A stretch of 64,000 nucleotides of DNA from Setoptus koraiensis (GCA_048013815.1 CM106585.1:5766001-5830000), one strand, 5' to 3'. Numbered from the stretch's first letter, positions 1 to 12,197 are shown. Numbers and translations are program-made. The notes: generated from the letters alone by a model not told the origin.

Positions 1-3
1 AGC

Positions 4-1680
4 ATGGATAACGAAGTTTACGCGTTGCGTTCCCTCGATATCAGGAGGAATACCATTGTTGATGATTTTGAACCCGAGGCTGGGGATTTAGGCGATACAA
101 CATTTTTTATCGAGGCATGTCGGCAATTGGACAGCCTAGCATTGACGTTGAAAGGCGAGGAATCGGTGCCTGAATTGATACGTACTCTTTCCAATATCCG
201 ATTGAGAACTCTTGTTCTTGATCAATATTACGGCTCGTTGGCAGGTATTAACGTACCAACAATAATAAGCGGCGAACAAGCTGAATCACATTATGAAAAG
301 AGCACTAACCGTGCGAAAAAACCTGCAAAGATTTCCTGTCACAAAGAGATACGTGATTTGGAGGATACCGTATCGTCAATATACAATAACTACTGGCTAC
401 TAGAGTGCCAACAAAAAATATCCATTATACGATGGAAGCGAGAATCTCGAAAAGGTAAACATTTTCTATTTGCGAAGATAGATCGCCAAACTCTAGATGA
501 ATCATTTGCAAGGAAAATTCATCATTCCAACAAGTTGAGAATGGTTGAATACGATAGAGCAGGTGGTAGACTGTTGTGGTCAGCCGAAGCTGTACCTATG
601 CCTCATTTCATCAATTGCAGGCGATTTTTATATTTCAAAATCAATAGGGATAACAAACAAGAATTTAAACGCGGCCGACCGAAATCAGGCAAATATTTGT
701 TGATCAACAAGAGTCTCAAGAAATTCTATCAGGAATCAATTGAGAGACTGAAACGAAATTTAAGACGAATCGAGGACGATGCATTCTTGCGTGAAATTAT
801 CCAGAAAAGTGGTCAAGAGGGACAAGTCCTATGTAACTTGCAATCTAATAACGCGCTGAGATTGGAGGAAGGTAGTTTCGGCAGTCGGTTACCGGATGAC
901 ATCAAATCGTCAATAAGACGAAGAATTTCGCTCATGGTCACTCCACCTGAGGAAGAGTTTGACCGGAGGAAGTCTATCGTGTTTTTAGCAAATTTTTTAT
1001 TTCGGACTATAGCAGATTTCAATTTGATGCTTCCTAGTTCAAAAGTATTAATATGTGCTGGTAGCGCTAAAACACTCGAGGCAATCGCAGAGAAAATCCA
1101 CGAAGTGAGAGCGTCGAATGAGTGTAGAATTAATGTGAAAATATTCAGCTCCAACTCCCGTCCTCAACGACCATCTTCTTCCTATGTTAATGATCTCATT
1201 GATGAACATATTGCTGACGATGATGCTATTGTTGATGATGATGATATTTACGAGGACGTCAATGTCGAAAATTCCAGAATCGATACCAGAGACCTGAAAG
1301 TTGATTCGGGACTGGGCATGCTGGCTGCAAGACAGATCTTGGATAACTTGGATAATTCTGATTGGTGTGATGTGATTTTATGCACTTTTCAAGATGCACT
1401 CAAGTTGTCGGCGTGGACTGGGTTGTTAATTGATACTCTGATACTTTACGAATGTAACGAGTTCAGTATGAAAGAGCTACATCTCTTACTCCATTTCCTA
1501 CCCAGACGAACAGTATTGATGTCCATCAGTCCCTGGATCAAGAGTGACCCCGTATTTCGGAAATTCCAGAAAATGGGCTTCACAAGAGACTTCAACTGGT
1601 TGAGACCCCCAGATTTCTATCGATCCGACAATAGGTGCTTCGCGCGGAAATCAGCATCCGTGTATCCGCCACCAAGATGA
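4..1680 (+). CDS. Degenerate senataxin-like SF1 helicase fragment (probable pseudohelicase or decaying gene)
   Basis: Open frame of 558 residues from the first ATG; the real gene may begin left of the window. Residues about 312-512 follow the order of the RecA1 domain of UPF1/senataxin-type helicases. VTPPEEEFDRRKS (312-324) sits where the P-loop should be, LICAGSAKTLEAIAEKI (349-365) resembles the motif Ia stretch (LVCAPSNAAVDEL in family members), DVILCT (456-461) matches the conserved stretch before motif II, YECNE (482-486) lies at the DEAGQ/DEAA position, and VLMSISPWI (504-512) lies at the motif III position (LVGDPKQL). The Gly-Lys-Thr of the P-loop, the DE of motif II and the motif III Asp/Gln are all gone. 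An Asp-rich insert (about 400-430) interrupts the domain. The frame ends before RecA2, inside a duplicated segment. The fold assignment is inference from weak similarity; the lost motifs are seen directly. Confidence 0.5.
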   Translation: MDNEVYALRSLDIRRNTIVDDFEPEAGDLGDTTFFIEACRQLDSLALTLKGEESVPELIRTLSNIRLRTLVLDQYYGSLAGINVPTIISGEQAESHYEKSTNRAKKPAKISCHKEIRDLEDTVSSIYNNYWLLECQQKISIIRWKRESRKGKHFLFAKIDRQTLDESFARKIHHSNKLRMVEYDRAGGRLLWSAEAVPMPHFINCRRFLYFKINRDNKQEFKRGRPKSGKYLLINKSLKKFYQESIERLKRNLRRIEDDAFLREIIQKSGQEGQVLCNLQSNNALRLEEGSFGSRLPDDIKSSIRRRISLMVTPPEEEFDRRKSIVFLANFLFRTIADFNLMLPSSKVLICAGSAKTLEAIAEKIHEVRASNECRINVKIFSSNSRPQRPSSSYVNDLIDEHIADDDAIVDDDDIYEDVNVENSRIDTRDLKVDSGLGMLAARQILDNLDNSDWCDVILCTFQDALKLSAWTGLLIDTLILYECNEFSMKELHLLLHFLPRRTVLMSISPWIKSDPVFRKFQKMGFTRDFNWLRPPDFYRSDNRCFARKSASVYPPPR

Positions 1681-1830
1681 TGTGAATAGGTGATGTATTG
1701 TTGTCCATCGGTCCGTGGATTTCGAAGATTCCAGAGAATGGGCTTCCAGCTAGTCGGTTGAGAGCCCCAGCTTTCCGTAGAGCCGGCATGCCAGTTGCGC
1801 GGACCCACTGCCTAAGATGGTGTAAATAGC
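1510..1830. repeat. Diverged tandem duplication at the end of the helicase-like gene
   Basis: The segment from about 1510 to 1688 recurs, diverged, at about 1692-1830. Shared landmarks in the same order are 'gtattg.tgtccatc.gtcc', 'ttccaga.aatgggcttc', 'ggttgagacccc/agccccag', and a final 'aagatg.tgt.aatag'. The first copy encodes the last 55 or so residues of the upstream frame; the second lies beyond its stop codon. Confidence 0.6.
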
Positions 1831-2539
1831 GAAGGGATATGAATATAGGGATATGAATAGCTCGGGATGGATGAATGGCCAGGGGCTTCGTTTGATCCGC
1901 ACTCACCTGAAGCTGGCTGCCACAGGTGAAATTGATTGGCTTTTCCTCTAATCGCTCGCCAATTACTGGTTTGCACAAAGTGCTGTTTTGCGCCACTGTG
2001 CGCACTTATTTATTGTTGTAAAGTATTATAATTTATAAACAACAAGCAGAGAGCGGCACAACTGTGGTGTGACTTTGCGAATGTGCGTATCGTGAATTCC
2101 TAGCATGGCTATGAGTCATAGCTCGAGCGTTGTCATATGTTTTTCATGTGATTTTATTAACTACACAGACAATAAACAAATACGCATCTCATAATCACTT
2201 TTCGTGCCGTAATGATACACTAGCGTCCATATTAACCGTCCGTGTCATATTAGCTCGACTGTTGAGTGTTGGATCACTAATTATGTGCCAAATGTTTTCG
2301 GTTATGTGACCTCAGTACGACTAGCGAGATAGCAACAATATGGACTGCGTTATTTAGAAACAACTTGTTCACGCTCAAAGCAACGCATTTTCATTTAAAC
2401 CTGCATATACATAGACCAACAATTACTGTCAGCAATCACTACTATTAGATAGACAGAACGAGCTCGTAGATGGAACACAGTTTAGATTGGAATTGAATGA
2501 AAATCACTATTGATAATCCACAATACATCCACAGCCATC
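1831..2539. other. Intergenic, no gene seen
   Basis: AT-leaning sequence between the helicase-like frame and the RING gene. No frame with convincing protein features was found. It should contain the promoter and 5' leader of the RING gene, but I see no clear TATA box. Confidence 0.4.
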
Positions 2540-3319
2540 ATGATGAACCCGAGGAATGCAATTATGCAGGCCGTAGGAAACACATTCTCTGCGGCCAACA
2601 AGGTAGCCCCGTTTCTGTCCATGGCCTATGCCGGCTATCAGTTCTACAACGTTGTCCAGCCACTAGTGTCCACTTATTTCAATAGACAAAGCCCACATCA
2701 GGACGGCGACGACGACGACGACGACGAAATACATGAACTGGTTGTTTCGCCAAGGACAAGACCGCGCAGAAACGTACCCAATCGATGCCCTGGTGATCAG
2801 CAACAGCCGACAGCGACATCCAATCGAGATGACGACCGAGAAGTGGAGCTCATCAACGAAATAGGAGCGAGTGAGCGATACACTGTCGCCAATGACACAA
2901 CGGCAAGTGATGTCGAGATTATAGATGAAATACCCGGCACAAGAGAGATCGATGCCATTGTTCAGGAACGCCTAAGAGAAGATTCGGAGCCCCAGCCGGG
3001 TCCGTCGCGACTCGGTTACACAACGCCCGCCAGGCGAATAGTGTTCGTTGATGATATGGACGAGAGCGAACAAACTGAATTGACACACACTAATTTACCT
3101 GATGATAATTCACTGAGCTCGCACACCGGCGAGGGCGGCCTAGATCTGGACTCAGAATTGTTGTGTCAGATATGCGGAAGGTTTTTGCATCATGCCGAGA
3201 AAGAGATCGCAGCACTACCCTTCTGCGATCACTTGTTTCACGAGAAGTGCATCGAGGGCGTGATGGCGTTCAACCAGAGATGCCCCAAATGTGCCTCAAG
3301 CATCTTCTGTCCCATTTGA
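2540..3319 (+). CDS. RING-H2 finger protein, likely E3 ubiquitin ligase
   Basis: Predicted 259-residue protein from the first ATG (2540), single exon. The C-terminus (209-251) is a complete RING-H2 finger: CQIC, then FCDHLFHEKC supplying ligands 3-6 (C-x-H-x2-H-x2-C), then CPKC. RING-H2 domains recruit E2 enzymes for ubiquitin transfer, so an E3 ligase role is likely; the substrate is unknown. The N-terminus has a moderately hydrophobic Ala/Val/Tyr-rich stretch (about 11-45) that could be a membrane or amphipathic helix. The middle is acidic and low in complexity (an Asp run near residue 60, further Asp/Glu/Ser patches) and is probably disordered. No orthologue group is recognised. A poly(A) signal lies about 45 bp after the stop codon. 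Confidence 0.75.
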   Translation: MMNPRNAIMQAVGNTFSAANKVAPFLSMAYAGYQFYNVVQPLVSTYFNRQSPHQDGDDDDDDEIHELVVSPRTRPRRNVPNRCPGDQQQPTATSNRDDDREVELINEIGASERYTVANDTTASDVEIIDEIPGTREIDAIVQERLREDSEPQPGPSRLGYTTPARRIVFVDDMDESEQTELTHTNLPDDNSLSSHTGEGGLDLDSELLCQICGRFLHHAEKEIAALPFCDHLFHEKCIEGVMAFNQRCPKCASSIFCPI

Positions 3320-3365
3320 TTCGGTTTGATTCCATCGGGTGCTGGCTGGACTAACCCTCTCAAGC

Positions 3366-3371
3366 AATAAA
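3366..3371 (+). terminator. Poly(A) signal AATAAA of the RING gene
   Basis: Canonical AATAAA 47 bp after the stop codon of the RING gene. A second AATAAA lies near 3493. Which one is used cannot be decided from sequence. Confidence 0.5.
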
Positions 3372-5196
3372 CACATCAGTCTCTGAATAGTATAAAAGCG
3401 AAAGATTTTTCTATCTTCATCCATGTATGTATATAAGTATCTATGTACAAATTCGTGGCACTTGAGGCCTTCTACCGAGTTATTCCACACAAATAAACAC
3501 TGCAACCGGTACCAATCAATTGTAATTGATCATCATCCATGTGCCGCGGTCTCAACCTGTTAGCTGTGTCTGGTTCTGACTGTTTGGGTTGGCTCGCATG
3601 ATACAAATAGTATAATGTTATATGAATGATGAATGAGCTCTTGTTTGGTCAGACAGCTTTCATCTTAAAGGTAAGTTACAGGTATGCAAACCGCAATCCA
3701 GTTGTGCAATCAATCACGCCATAACTGACCTCTGTAGATAACAACAATTCAATTGTCACGACGATGTCGGTAACTGTAGGACGCTAAAAAGATTTGTCTC
3801 AACAGCTAGTTACAAGTATAAAATGATATAACATGACAATTTTTATATAATTCTGCATATATAGTTTTATAATTTTATGAACTCTCATATAGACAAAGTA
3901 GATAACAATGATTAATACATGTATATTTTTTTTCTGCAAAATAAGCATAAGGTGTGCTTGAGTAAAACGTTTACTTCGCATTAACATAGGTCTAGAAGCT
4001 GGTAGATATGTGTGCATCGTGTTCTGAGAATCAGAGAACCAGTTTAAGCGTCAACTCTATAAAGAGAGGGCTAGAATATTTTCATCTTTGTTGGTGAACG
4101 AGATGATAAAAAAAGTGATATGCTGCTCTGGCTACATTTGATGATATCACACGGTTTACTTCCGAATTAGCATATACCAGTATATCCTGTGTGTTGTAGT
4201 TGAACCAACTCTTTTTCGCTCCGTTCTTAAATCCGTGTGGTGCTGATTTTTCACGAGTTGGGCAAAGGAAGATTTTTTAAGCAGGGACAGAACTTGATAT
4301 TTTACAGTCTTGTATAATCTCGAAAGAATTTGGAAAATATTTTCTTAGGATACCATGGAGGACCGTTGTAGTTCGAATGCGTTTATATGCCTGACTGGAC
4401 CATTGATGGCTCAAATCGTAATCCGCAATTTGTTCTTGACCTTACTGGTGTGACTAGAAACCACTTGATTGAGCCTATGAATTTGATTGAACTTGACATG
4501 TGACAAAATCATCTCAAACGGTCATAGGTAATTTTACTAAGTTCAACTATTGATCACATGATTAGTTTTTTTTTGATTGGTCTTCGAGATGTCATAGTGC
4601 TTAAACAACGAAATTGATGATGTATAGATAGACTTCTTATTTTAAGGTTATTGTAGATATCACTCCACAAGACAGTGAATCATTGACGAGTTATTTCTTC
4701 GAGTTCAAGATTCCTGCTAACGCCACTGATTGACCAATCATATAGGCCTGGTCAAATGGTAGAATCTCTACTGATTCGAAGACATTATTGCTTTATGAGG
4801 TGCATGGAAAATTGAATCACAGCAATATTGTAAGTTGTAGCTTATGTAAACTTGCATGTAGACAACCCATAAATATCAGAACCATGCCAAAACAGTAAGT
4901 CCTCCAATCAATACACTTTCGTCTTTCGATCAACTCAAGGATAATCTTGGTCTGATACATCGAATGATTACATTTGGCTTCAGATCGATGACTGATCTAC
5001 AGCTACTGATGTTGATGGCACGTAGGATTTTCACGGGTGAACTGTCATTTGGTTGGAGGTTACACGCAGCTTCATGCTCTGTTCGCTCAGCAGCCGTAGT
5101 TTCGAAAAATACTCATGCCTGTTACTCATGTGTTCGTTATTTATATTATTAACATATCTCAAAATTGATTGGTTCTTTAATTGTAACCATATAATA
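3372..5196. other. Intergenic, no gene seen
   Basis: About 1.8 kb of AT-rich sequence between the convergent RING and calcineurin genes. Only short frames without recognisable features occur. The right part should hold the 3' UTR of the minus-strand calcineurin gene. Confidence 0.4.
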
Positions 5197-7157
5197 TCAG
5201 CTTTCGTTATTGTTGGCAGCATTGACAACGCTCGTTGTTGCTTTATCTTTATCTTGACGCCTATTGTTAGGTGTTGAGCATGTATTTGATGACGGAGGCA
5301 TCTGATGCGTAGTTGCTGTAGTGGTTGTTGTGGTTGTATTTGATGATGATGATGATGGTTTGGTTGTAGATGTCGTATCACCTCGTCTGGGCGGCATACG
5401 CTCGTTGATTTTATCAAGACCCTTCGCCTCTTCGAAGCTAGAAATCTTATGATGAGGAGAGAAACCTGCTAATGCGTTTCGCAATGTTGCCTTACCACCA
5501 GAAAGGGCACCTAAGGGTAATGTACCGGTGGGGGTTAGACCTTTCAATTGTAACACTGATTCACTTTCCTCTCTTAAAACGGCAAATACGCGAGCCATCT
5601 TACCGATAGCCCTTATCTTATTCTTGATGACTTCTTTGCGAGCAGCAGCAGCATCTTCATCCTCGGGATTCTCTTCACCATCGCCTAATTCATCGTCGGA
5701 GCAGATATTCAATACGTTCACTAACATCTCGGTAACCTTTTCACCAACAAATGGTAAACTCCAGGTGAATACATCCATAAAATTAGGCAACCAATAGGGA
5801 TGAGTGGAGTAGTTAAATTGTCTAATATTCATAACATTGTTTTCATATTTTAAGACGGCGGCCTTGTTATTGTAAACATCTAGATAATTTGGTGCACTGA
5901 ATATTGTTATCAATGATGGGAATCCAGTTGCCCGTGACTTTCTATACATCCTGTAACCAGCATCTTGCGCTTCATGAGCTCTTATGATTGATAGTAGATT
6001 ATTTTGCTGCAAAAATTCACAACAAGCGGCATAGGAGTAAAAATAAGAACATCCACGCACTGAATTGTGTGTAAAATGATCAGTATTCGATTTTTCATTG
6101 TCAAAATCCTCTAGTGGATCCGACCAAAGCAGATCGCACATTGGACCATAAGCAGGTGGCTCTTTAAAGCGGTCTAATTTTTTAATATCATCTAAGGTGT
6201 GGATCTCTGGTGATAATCCTCCATGTACGCATAAGAATTGGCCATTCATTAAAGCTGCCAAAGGTAAACAATCAAAAGCTTCCATGCAGGCATCGTAGAT
6301 TCGCTCGGAGTACTTTATTTTGCCTGTGTCGAATAGTTGATGATGTAAGTGGAGAATGAAATTAAATGGTAATGAGGTTAAAATCAACTAACGAACAGAA
6401 ATTCAAATCATGTTGGCTTGAGCTGTGTGGTCAACTTACATTCAGTTTTAAATGTGAAGTACTCTGTTAGATGCCGGCATTCGTGATTGCCTCTTAGTAG
6501 AAATAGAGTGGTTGGGTAGCAGATCTTGAGAGACCATAAATATAATACACATTCAATACTGAAATAACCCCTATCAACATAATCGCCGAGGAACAGATAC
6601 TTGGTGGTAGCAGGTGGCCCTCCGACCTCGAACAATTTGATTAAATCATAAAATTGACCGTGGATATCTCCGCAAACTTGATTTGGTTTGTTTGATGGTG
6701 AATTGAGAGATAATTGAAAGCGAGAGAACAATAGAAAATATGTGAGTATGTGAGTATATATGTATAGTATTAAAACATTGAATAGTATATTAAAGCGGTC
6801 ATGAATGACTTGTGGCCTACCTGTCACTGGAGCTTCGATATCAATCATGGTTTTTTCTTGCCTAAGTAGCGCAGCGCCTTCATTTATAATACGCAAGGCT
6901 ACAGTTTCATCTAGACGCCCTTCGAGGCTGAAGTGTTCCTTTAGAACACTTGCTTTTGGTTTTTTTCCATCGAAGACATCGCTCATATTAAGTCGCCGAG
7001 ATGGAGGGAACGGTACAGCTTTGACAACTCTTTCAGTGGTAGAAGGAGTTGGGGTACCGGTGGTGGTAGTAGAAGTTGTTGTTGCCGTTGAAGTTGTATT
7101 AGGTGCATTGGCGGTGGTGGCTGCTGTTGTGGCCATTGTTGATGTATCAGCAGACAT
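5197..7157 (-). CDS. CnA: Calcineurin A, Ca2+/calmodulin-dependent Ser/Thr phosphatase (PP2B) catalytic subunit
   Basis: Three exons on the minus strand: 7157-6821, 6676-6440 and 6323-5197, with GT-AG introns of 144 and 116 bp and consistent phases, giving 566 residues. The phosphatase metal motifs are intact: GDIHGQ (115-120), GDYVDRG (143-149) and GNHE (175-178), with VHGG near 224 and RAHEAQD near 306. They are followed by the calcineurin B-binding helix (388-400), a basic calmodulin-binding segment (420-442) and an autoinhibitory segment around [10 protein letters not shown] (492-501). Calcineurin dephosphorylates NFAT-type and other targets when Ca2+/calmodulin and the B subunit are bound. 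The protein is longer than usual because of a Thr-rich N-terminal extension (about 45 residues) and a Ser/Thr/Asn-rich tail after residue 505. Upstream lies a very long noncoding tract that may include its promoter and 5' UTR introns. Confidence 0.96.
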
Positions 7158-7990
7158 ATATTAAGGGGTCTGTTATTATTAATTGATAATTTGTATTTGT
7201 GTGTTTGGGTTATTTGGATATTATTATTATATAATTCCTATTTGTAGGCGGGGGATGGGATCCGCTTTGTTAATAATATAAGCAGCGATATATTTGATGA
7301 TGATGGTGATAATAACAAATAAACAACAACACAAATGACGCTGATCGACCAACTCGACACACATATAGACAAACAACAATGTGTAATGGTTTAAGTGTTT
7401 TGTTTTTTTGAGGGAATAAAATATGTGTGACAAAAATAAATGTTATTGCTGTTGCCGTGTGTGTGTGTGTCTGTTTTTGTGTGTTGGCTTTGTTCTGTTG
7501 TAATGGTAAATAGTTTGCTACTGTTGTTGCTATTTCCGACTAATCAATGGTTACCTCCACCACTGTGTATTTGTGTGTGTGTGTGTGTGTGTGTATAATT
7601 AATAATTAAAGGCTTCTTGTTGTTGTTTGACAAATTTATTATTAAGATATCTCAATAATTGACTCGAATTTAGCTTCGTTTTACTATTACTGTATAGTAA
7701 TAATAATAATATTACTATTATTGCTATCTAGATCATTGAGCTGATGATATAATAATTATTGATATATGTTATTGTCAGAGTTGCTGTGGGCTGATTGATT
7801 TTGTTATTATTGTTAACTGTCTATATATATTACTATATATGTTATAGTTATGCTACATATATTTTGATTGTGTATATGTCTGATGATGGTGATGATTTAA
7901 ATTTAAATCAAGAAGCAGCGTTTCATTCTATTCTATTTTGATATATCTAGGTTTCATTTTGTTCTTTAGCTCGTTTTCCTCATTTGTTCA
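7158..7990. other. 5' flank of calcineurin A, AT-rich with GT microsatellites
   Basis: No gene. AT-rich sequence holds (GT)n runs near 7455-7475 and 7570-7595 and stretches of TAAT/ATTAT low complexity. It probably contains the calcineurin 5' UTR or promoter, but no specific site is identifiable. Confidence 0.4.
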
Positions 7991-7992
7991 TT

Positions 7993-8105
7993 TGTTCGTT
8001 CGTTAATTCGTTCGTTCGTTCGTTCGTTCATTCGTTCGTTCGTTCGTTCGTTCGCTCATTCGTTCGTTCGTTCGTTCGTTCGCTCATTCGTCCATTCGCT
8101 CATCA
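7993..8105. repeat. (TTCG)n tetranucleotide microsatellite
   Basis: A run of TTCG units with a few TTCA/CTCA variants, more than 20 units in all. It gives an artefactual Ser/Phe/Val/Arg reading frame and is not coding. Confidence 0.9.
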
Positions 8106-8949
8106 TTGGTTCGTGGTGCTTGTGATGTTTGTGTGTGTGTGTGTGTGTGTGTGTGCTTATGTAAACTGCATCGGCCCTCACCGAGTGCATGTGTGAATCT
8201 ATAATTAACACACACACACATTGGTGCAGCCAGCCAGCTAGTGTGTGTGTGTGTGTGTGTGTGTAAGCGTTACACAGCAGTTGATTCGATCCTCAAACAG
8301 CCAGCCAGGCTAACAAGCGAAAGTTCGATGCTAGACAACAACGACGTCGTCAGCGAGCTTCTATAGCTTTGAACAGTGACTTTGTGAACAACGACGATGT
8401 TGTGTGTGCTGGCGATGTTGAATTGGGCTATAACACAGCCAGAAGTAGTCGTATCATCCATATCGTCGGTTCATCATCGCTACTTTCACTGGCTGCCTAT
8501 CCGTCCGTCCGTCCGTTTGCCTGTTTCGTTCCATACAAAAATGAACGAGTGTGTATTTGTGTGCGTGTGCTTGTGTGCCTGCTAGGCAAGCCATTTCTGT
8601 CTAGCCAAGTGTGTGCATGTGTGCGTGCGTGTGTGTAGCCAGCTAAAACGGCTAGCTAGCTGTGGGAGGCTGTGGGTACAGTTGCAGCATTCAAACTTGC
8701 ACATACTAATTTGCAAAGGGCAGGCGAACTAGCGCAGCAGCCATACAAACTTTGGATGCTATGCCATGGCAGCTATAGCACACACACACACTCACACACA
8801 TTGTGTGCGCGCCCGTTCGCTCATTCACTTTTATTGCCTAGCTCGACGACGTCGCCGTACAGTTTTTGGTGCGAGCTTTCAATTTCGTCCCCCTCGCTCG
8901 ACGCAGTGTGTGTGCGTGTATGAATTCGCTAACACATGCAGCATAGGTA

Positions 8950-8993
<44 letters not shown>

Positions 8994-9220
8994 CTAGTTT
9001 CCTCTTCGCGTCTCGTTGTCATTGTCATGGCAGTAAATTGGTGCTGTTCACATACGCACACAAACACCCCCTCACACGCACACAAGCACACTCACACACA
9101 CACGCACACACACACGCACACACACACACGCACACACACACGCACACACACACGCACACACACACACACACGCACACAAGCGCCCCATAGCGCTAGAGAT
9201 AGCGAGAGATAGACTTTGGC
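8106..9220. repeat. Cluster of (CA/GT)n microsatellites
   Basis: Several dinucleotide tracts lie in noncoding sequence: GT near 8131-8156 and 8237-8263, CA near 8950-8984, and a long (CA)n tract with CG interruptions near 9048-9178. The frames they create (Thr/His or Cys/Val) are artefacts. Confidence 0.85.
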
Positions 9221-12197
9221 TGGCTGGCTGGCTGGCATAGATGCCATTTGGCCGGGGAAAGTGCATGGAAGAGCGCTATGGGTGCTCGATGCCACAGAGT
9301 CTACGGTGCACCTTGCAAAATGGAGTACGTATGCTGCCACTAAACAACTGCTAGCGGTGCAACGCGATCATGCACGCTCAGCTACCTGCACATGGCCAGT
9401 TGGCTTGCTGTCTGCGCATCTTGTGTGCATGCGCCACTCGGTCTGGCCGCCGCCGCCGCGATCTACATTGCACAATCTGCAGACTGGAGCGCGTCTGGAG
9501 TACGTAGCAGCGGCGCTGCAACAACAACAACGACGCCAACAACGACAGCAACAACGACAGCACCAGCGACAGCAGCGGCAACTTTGACAATGGTACATGC
9601 TCACCGTGAGCAGTTGTAAACTGTAAACGTTGCCCGGCTGGCTAGCTCATTGCTTTAAATTGCCCCCATTTTGTGTGATTAGTTGCGGACTGGTGTTAGC
9701 CGGAGCACCCGTTTATTCATTTTGTGTGAGTGAGTGTGTGTGTGTGCGTGTGTGTGTGTTTGGGCGGCACAGCGGTTGTACGGGGCGAATGGGCCTCTTG
9801 AGCCAATGAGTGTTTGAGTGTGTGTGTGTGTGTGTGTGTGTGTGTAACAAGCCATAACCGCCAAGCTGCACAGTGTGCGCGCCCCTGCAGAAGCGGCACA
9901 GAAATGTATACTATGCGTTGGTGAGTGTACATTAACATGTAACATTTGCGTGTCGCACACTTACGTCGCATCGTCGAGACCCCGCTCACTCGCTTTTATT
10001 GATGCTCGCTGCAGTACCGATTATCTGTTTACACTCACACACACACACACACACTCTGTGTGTGTGTTGCAGCGCTGGTGTCGCAAGTATACGCACACGG
10101 ATAATGTACGGCGGTGCGTATGGCGTTGGAACGTTGCGCAAGATAGCAGCAGATATGCAAGAATTTCTCTGGCTTTTTCTGTCTCGCTTTTCCTCGTCGG
10201 CGCCGCCGACGCCACCAATTGACTGGCTCATTGTTGTGGCTGCCCTTGCATAAATGGTGCGCCTGTCGGGGCGGCGCGGGCGCGCTCGCCAGCGCACCAT
10301 TGGGCGCAATCGCACTCAAATGGCCAGTGCACTCTAAAAAATGATACTGAACAACAATCGCGCCGATGGCATTGTCCGACCCGCACACGACGCACGACGA
10401 GCGCGTGTTTATCGGCCGCTTGCCGAGCGCTCGCCGGGCCGGCGCTCGCCGACGGCCCGCAGGAGGCTGGCTGCAGGCTGGCGAGACGGGCCAGCGGGAA
10501 AAGGCGAGCGGCACTAAATTCACACGCGCCGTGTCCAGATTATAGTTAGTGAGATGTCACGGTGTGATGTCGCCCTGGCCGCTCGGCCTTCGGGCCGTGA
10601 GTCGTGGGCCGTGAGTCGTGGGCCGTGGGCTGCTGGCTGTTGGGCGCTGGGCTGTTGGGCGCTGGGCTGTGGGCCGTGCGGCCGGTCGATAATGCGCGAC
10701 AGCACGTAACGCCGAGTATCGCCCATCGGCGGGCTGTTTGTGTATGTGGGCACGTCTTGGCGGGCCGCGCCACGGCTGGCGACCATTAAAATCCGGGCCG
10801 GGCCATAAAACGGCTGCTCAGCGAGACGCTGGCCGATTGTTTGTCAAAACAGCGCCTACCCGGGGTGACAGGGCGCACACGTTTGTGAGCAGTCGAGGGG
10901 CGCCAGACAATGCGAGGACCGATTGCGAGCCGCCTCATGAGGCTTGCGATGCGCTCATTGTGACACGGGCAATTGTCAGATTGACAATTGCCGCACACAC
11001 ACACACACACTCATTTTCGGCCCTGTCACCATCGCCATGCCCCATTGACAATTGCGAGCTTATCGGCGCTCGCTACAGCGGCTGCACAACAACACCGCGG
11101 CCGCATACGCGGGCGCATGCTCGCCGGCGCCAATGCGACAAATGATGAGCATTATCATAATATTATGTAAGCTATTATGCGACCCTGGCGGCGGCGGCGG
11201 CGGCGGAGGGGCCAGTTAGGCGATATTAGCGAGCGAGCGAACATCATTAATTGAAGAAGCAAAACACACGGCCCCTCTCACATCGGCGCGCCAGACAGCT
11301 ATCCGGTGACTTACTTTGTTAATGCGCCGTGCATGCGCCCACGCCGCATTATGCCCACCCCGGGCGCATAATGCACACACACACACACACACACCGTACA
11401 TTGTCGGCGCGCTGCATATTGTACACTGTACAGTGTTGCGGGCACGCTATTTTGGCGCCAGTATGTTATTACGGGGCACGGGGCCCCGCGCCGTTTTATC
11501 GGGCCAGCGGTGATCGACGTGCAGCGATGCCAATCATCAGCGCCGACAAAGTGAGTCGCGCCCGCCCGCCAGTCTTGGGACAAGTGCGCACCGCGGCGCC
11601 CGTACCTGTGCGCGTGCCGCGCGCCAGTTTATTTAGCCCGCTATGCCATGCCACGGCACCGAACTATGGCACTGATACTATGGCGACTGGGGCCGCCATA
11701 GTGTGGCGACGATGGCCGCCATAGTATGGCGCAGTGACTATAGCGAGGCGGCCACACTATGCTGCCAGCATACTGGCGACTGTGCACGGTGCGGCGCCCG
11801 CGGTGGGCCGGCGCGGCGCTCGGCCACTTGTCCCGCGCGCGAGCCGGCCGCGTGCACCAGCTCGCCCCGACGCTGCCCTTGCGCCGATGCCAGCGTTGCG
11901 CTTCCGTTGTGCCGATGCCAGCGTTGCGCTGGCGGCCCGCCGGCCAGCCGGCCAGCCAGTGGCGAGATGCGGCCGCCGTCATTAATATAATTGTTGTGTG
12001 TAAATTCGGTCATTATTTTGCGGCCAGCCAAGTGGGCCGGGCGCCCCTTTGCGAGCGCACCGTCGCCGGGCGGGCGCGCACAGCGGCACACAATGATTAG
12101 CGAGCGCGCAATGATTAGCGTGCCGCTAACTAGCTCCACCGAGCCAGCTAGTTAGGCCGGCCGTCTGCGCGCCTGGCCCGCGCAACGGCGCCCCTCG

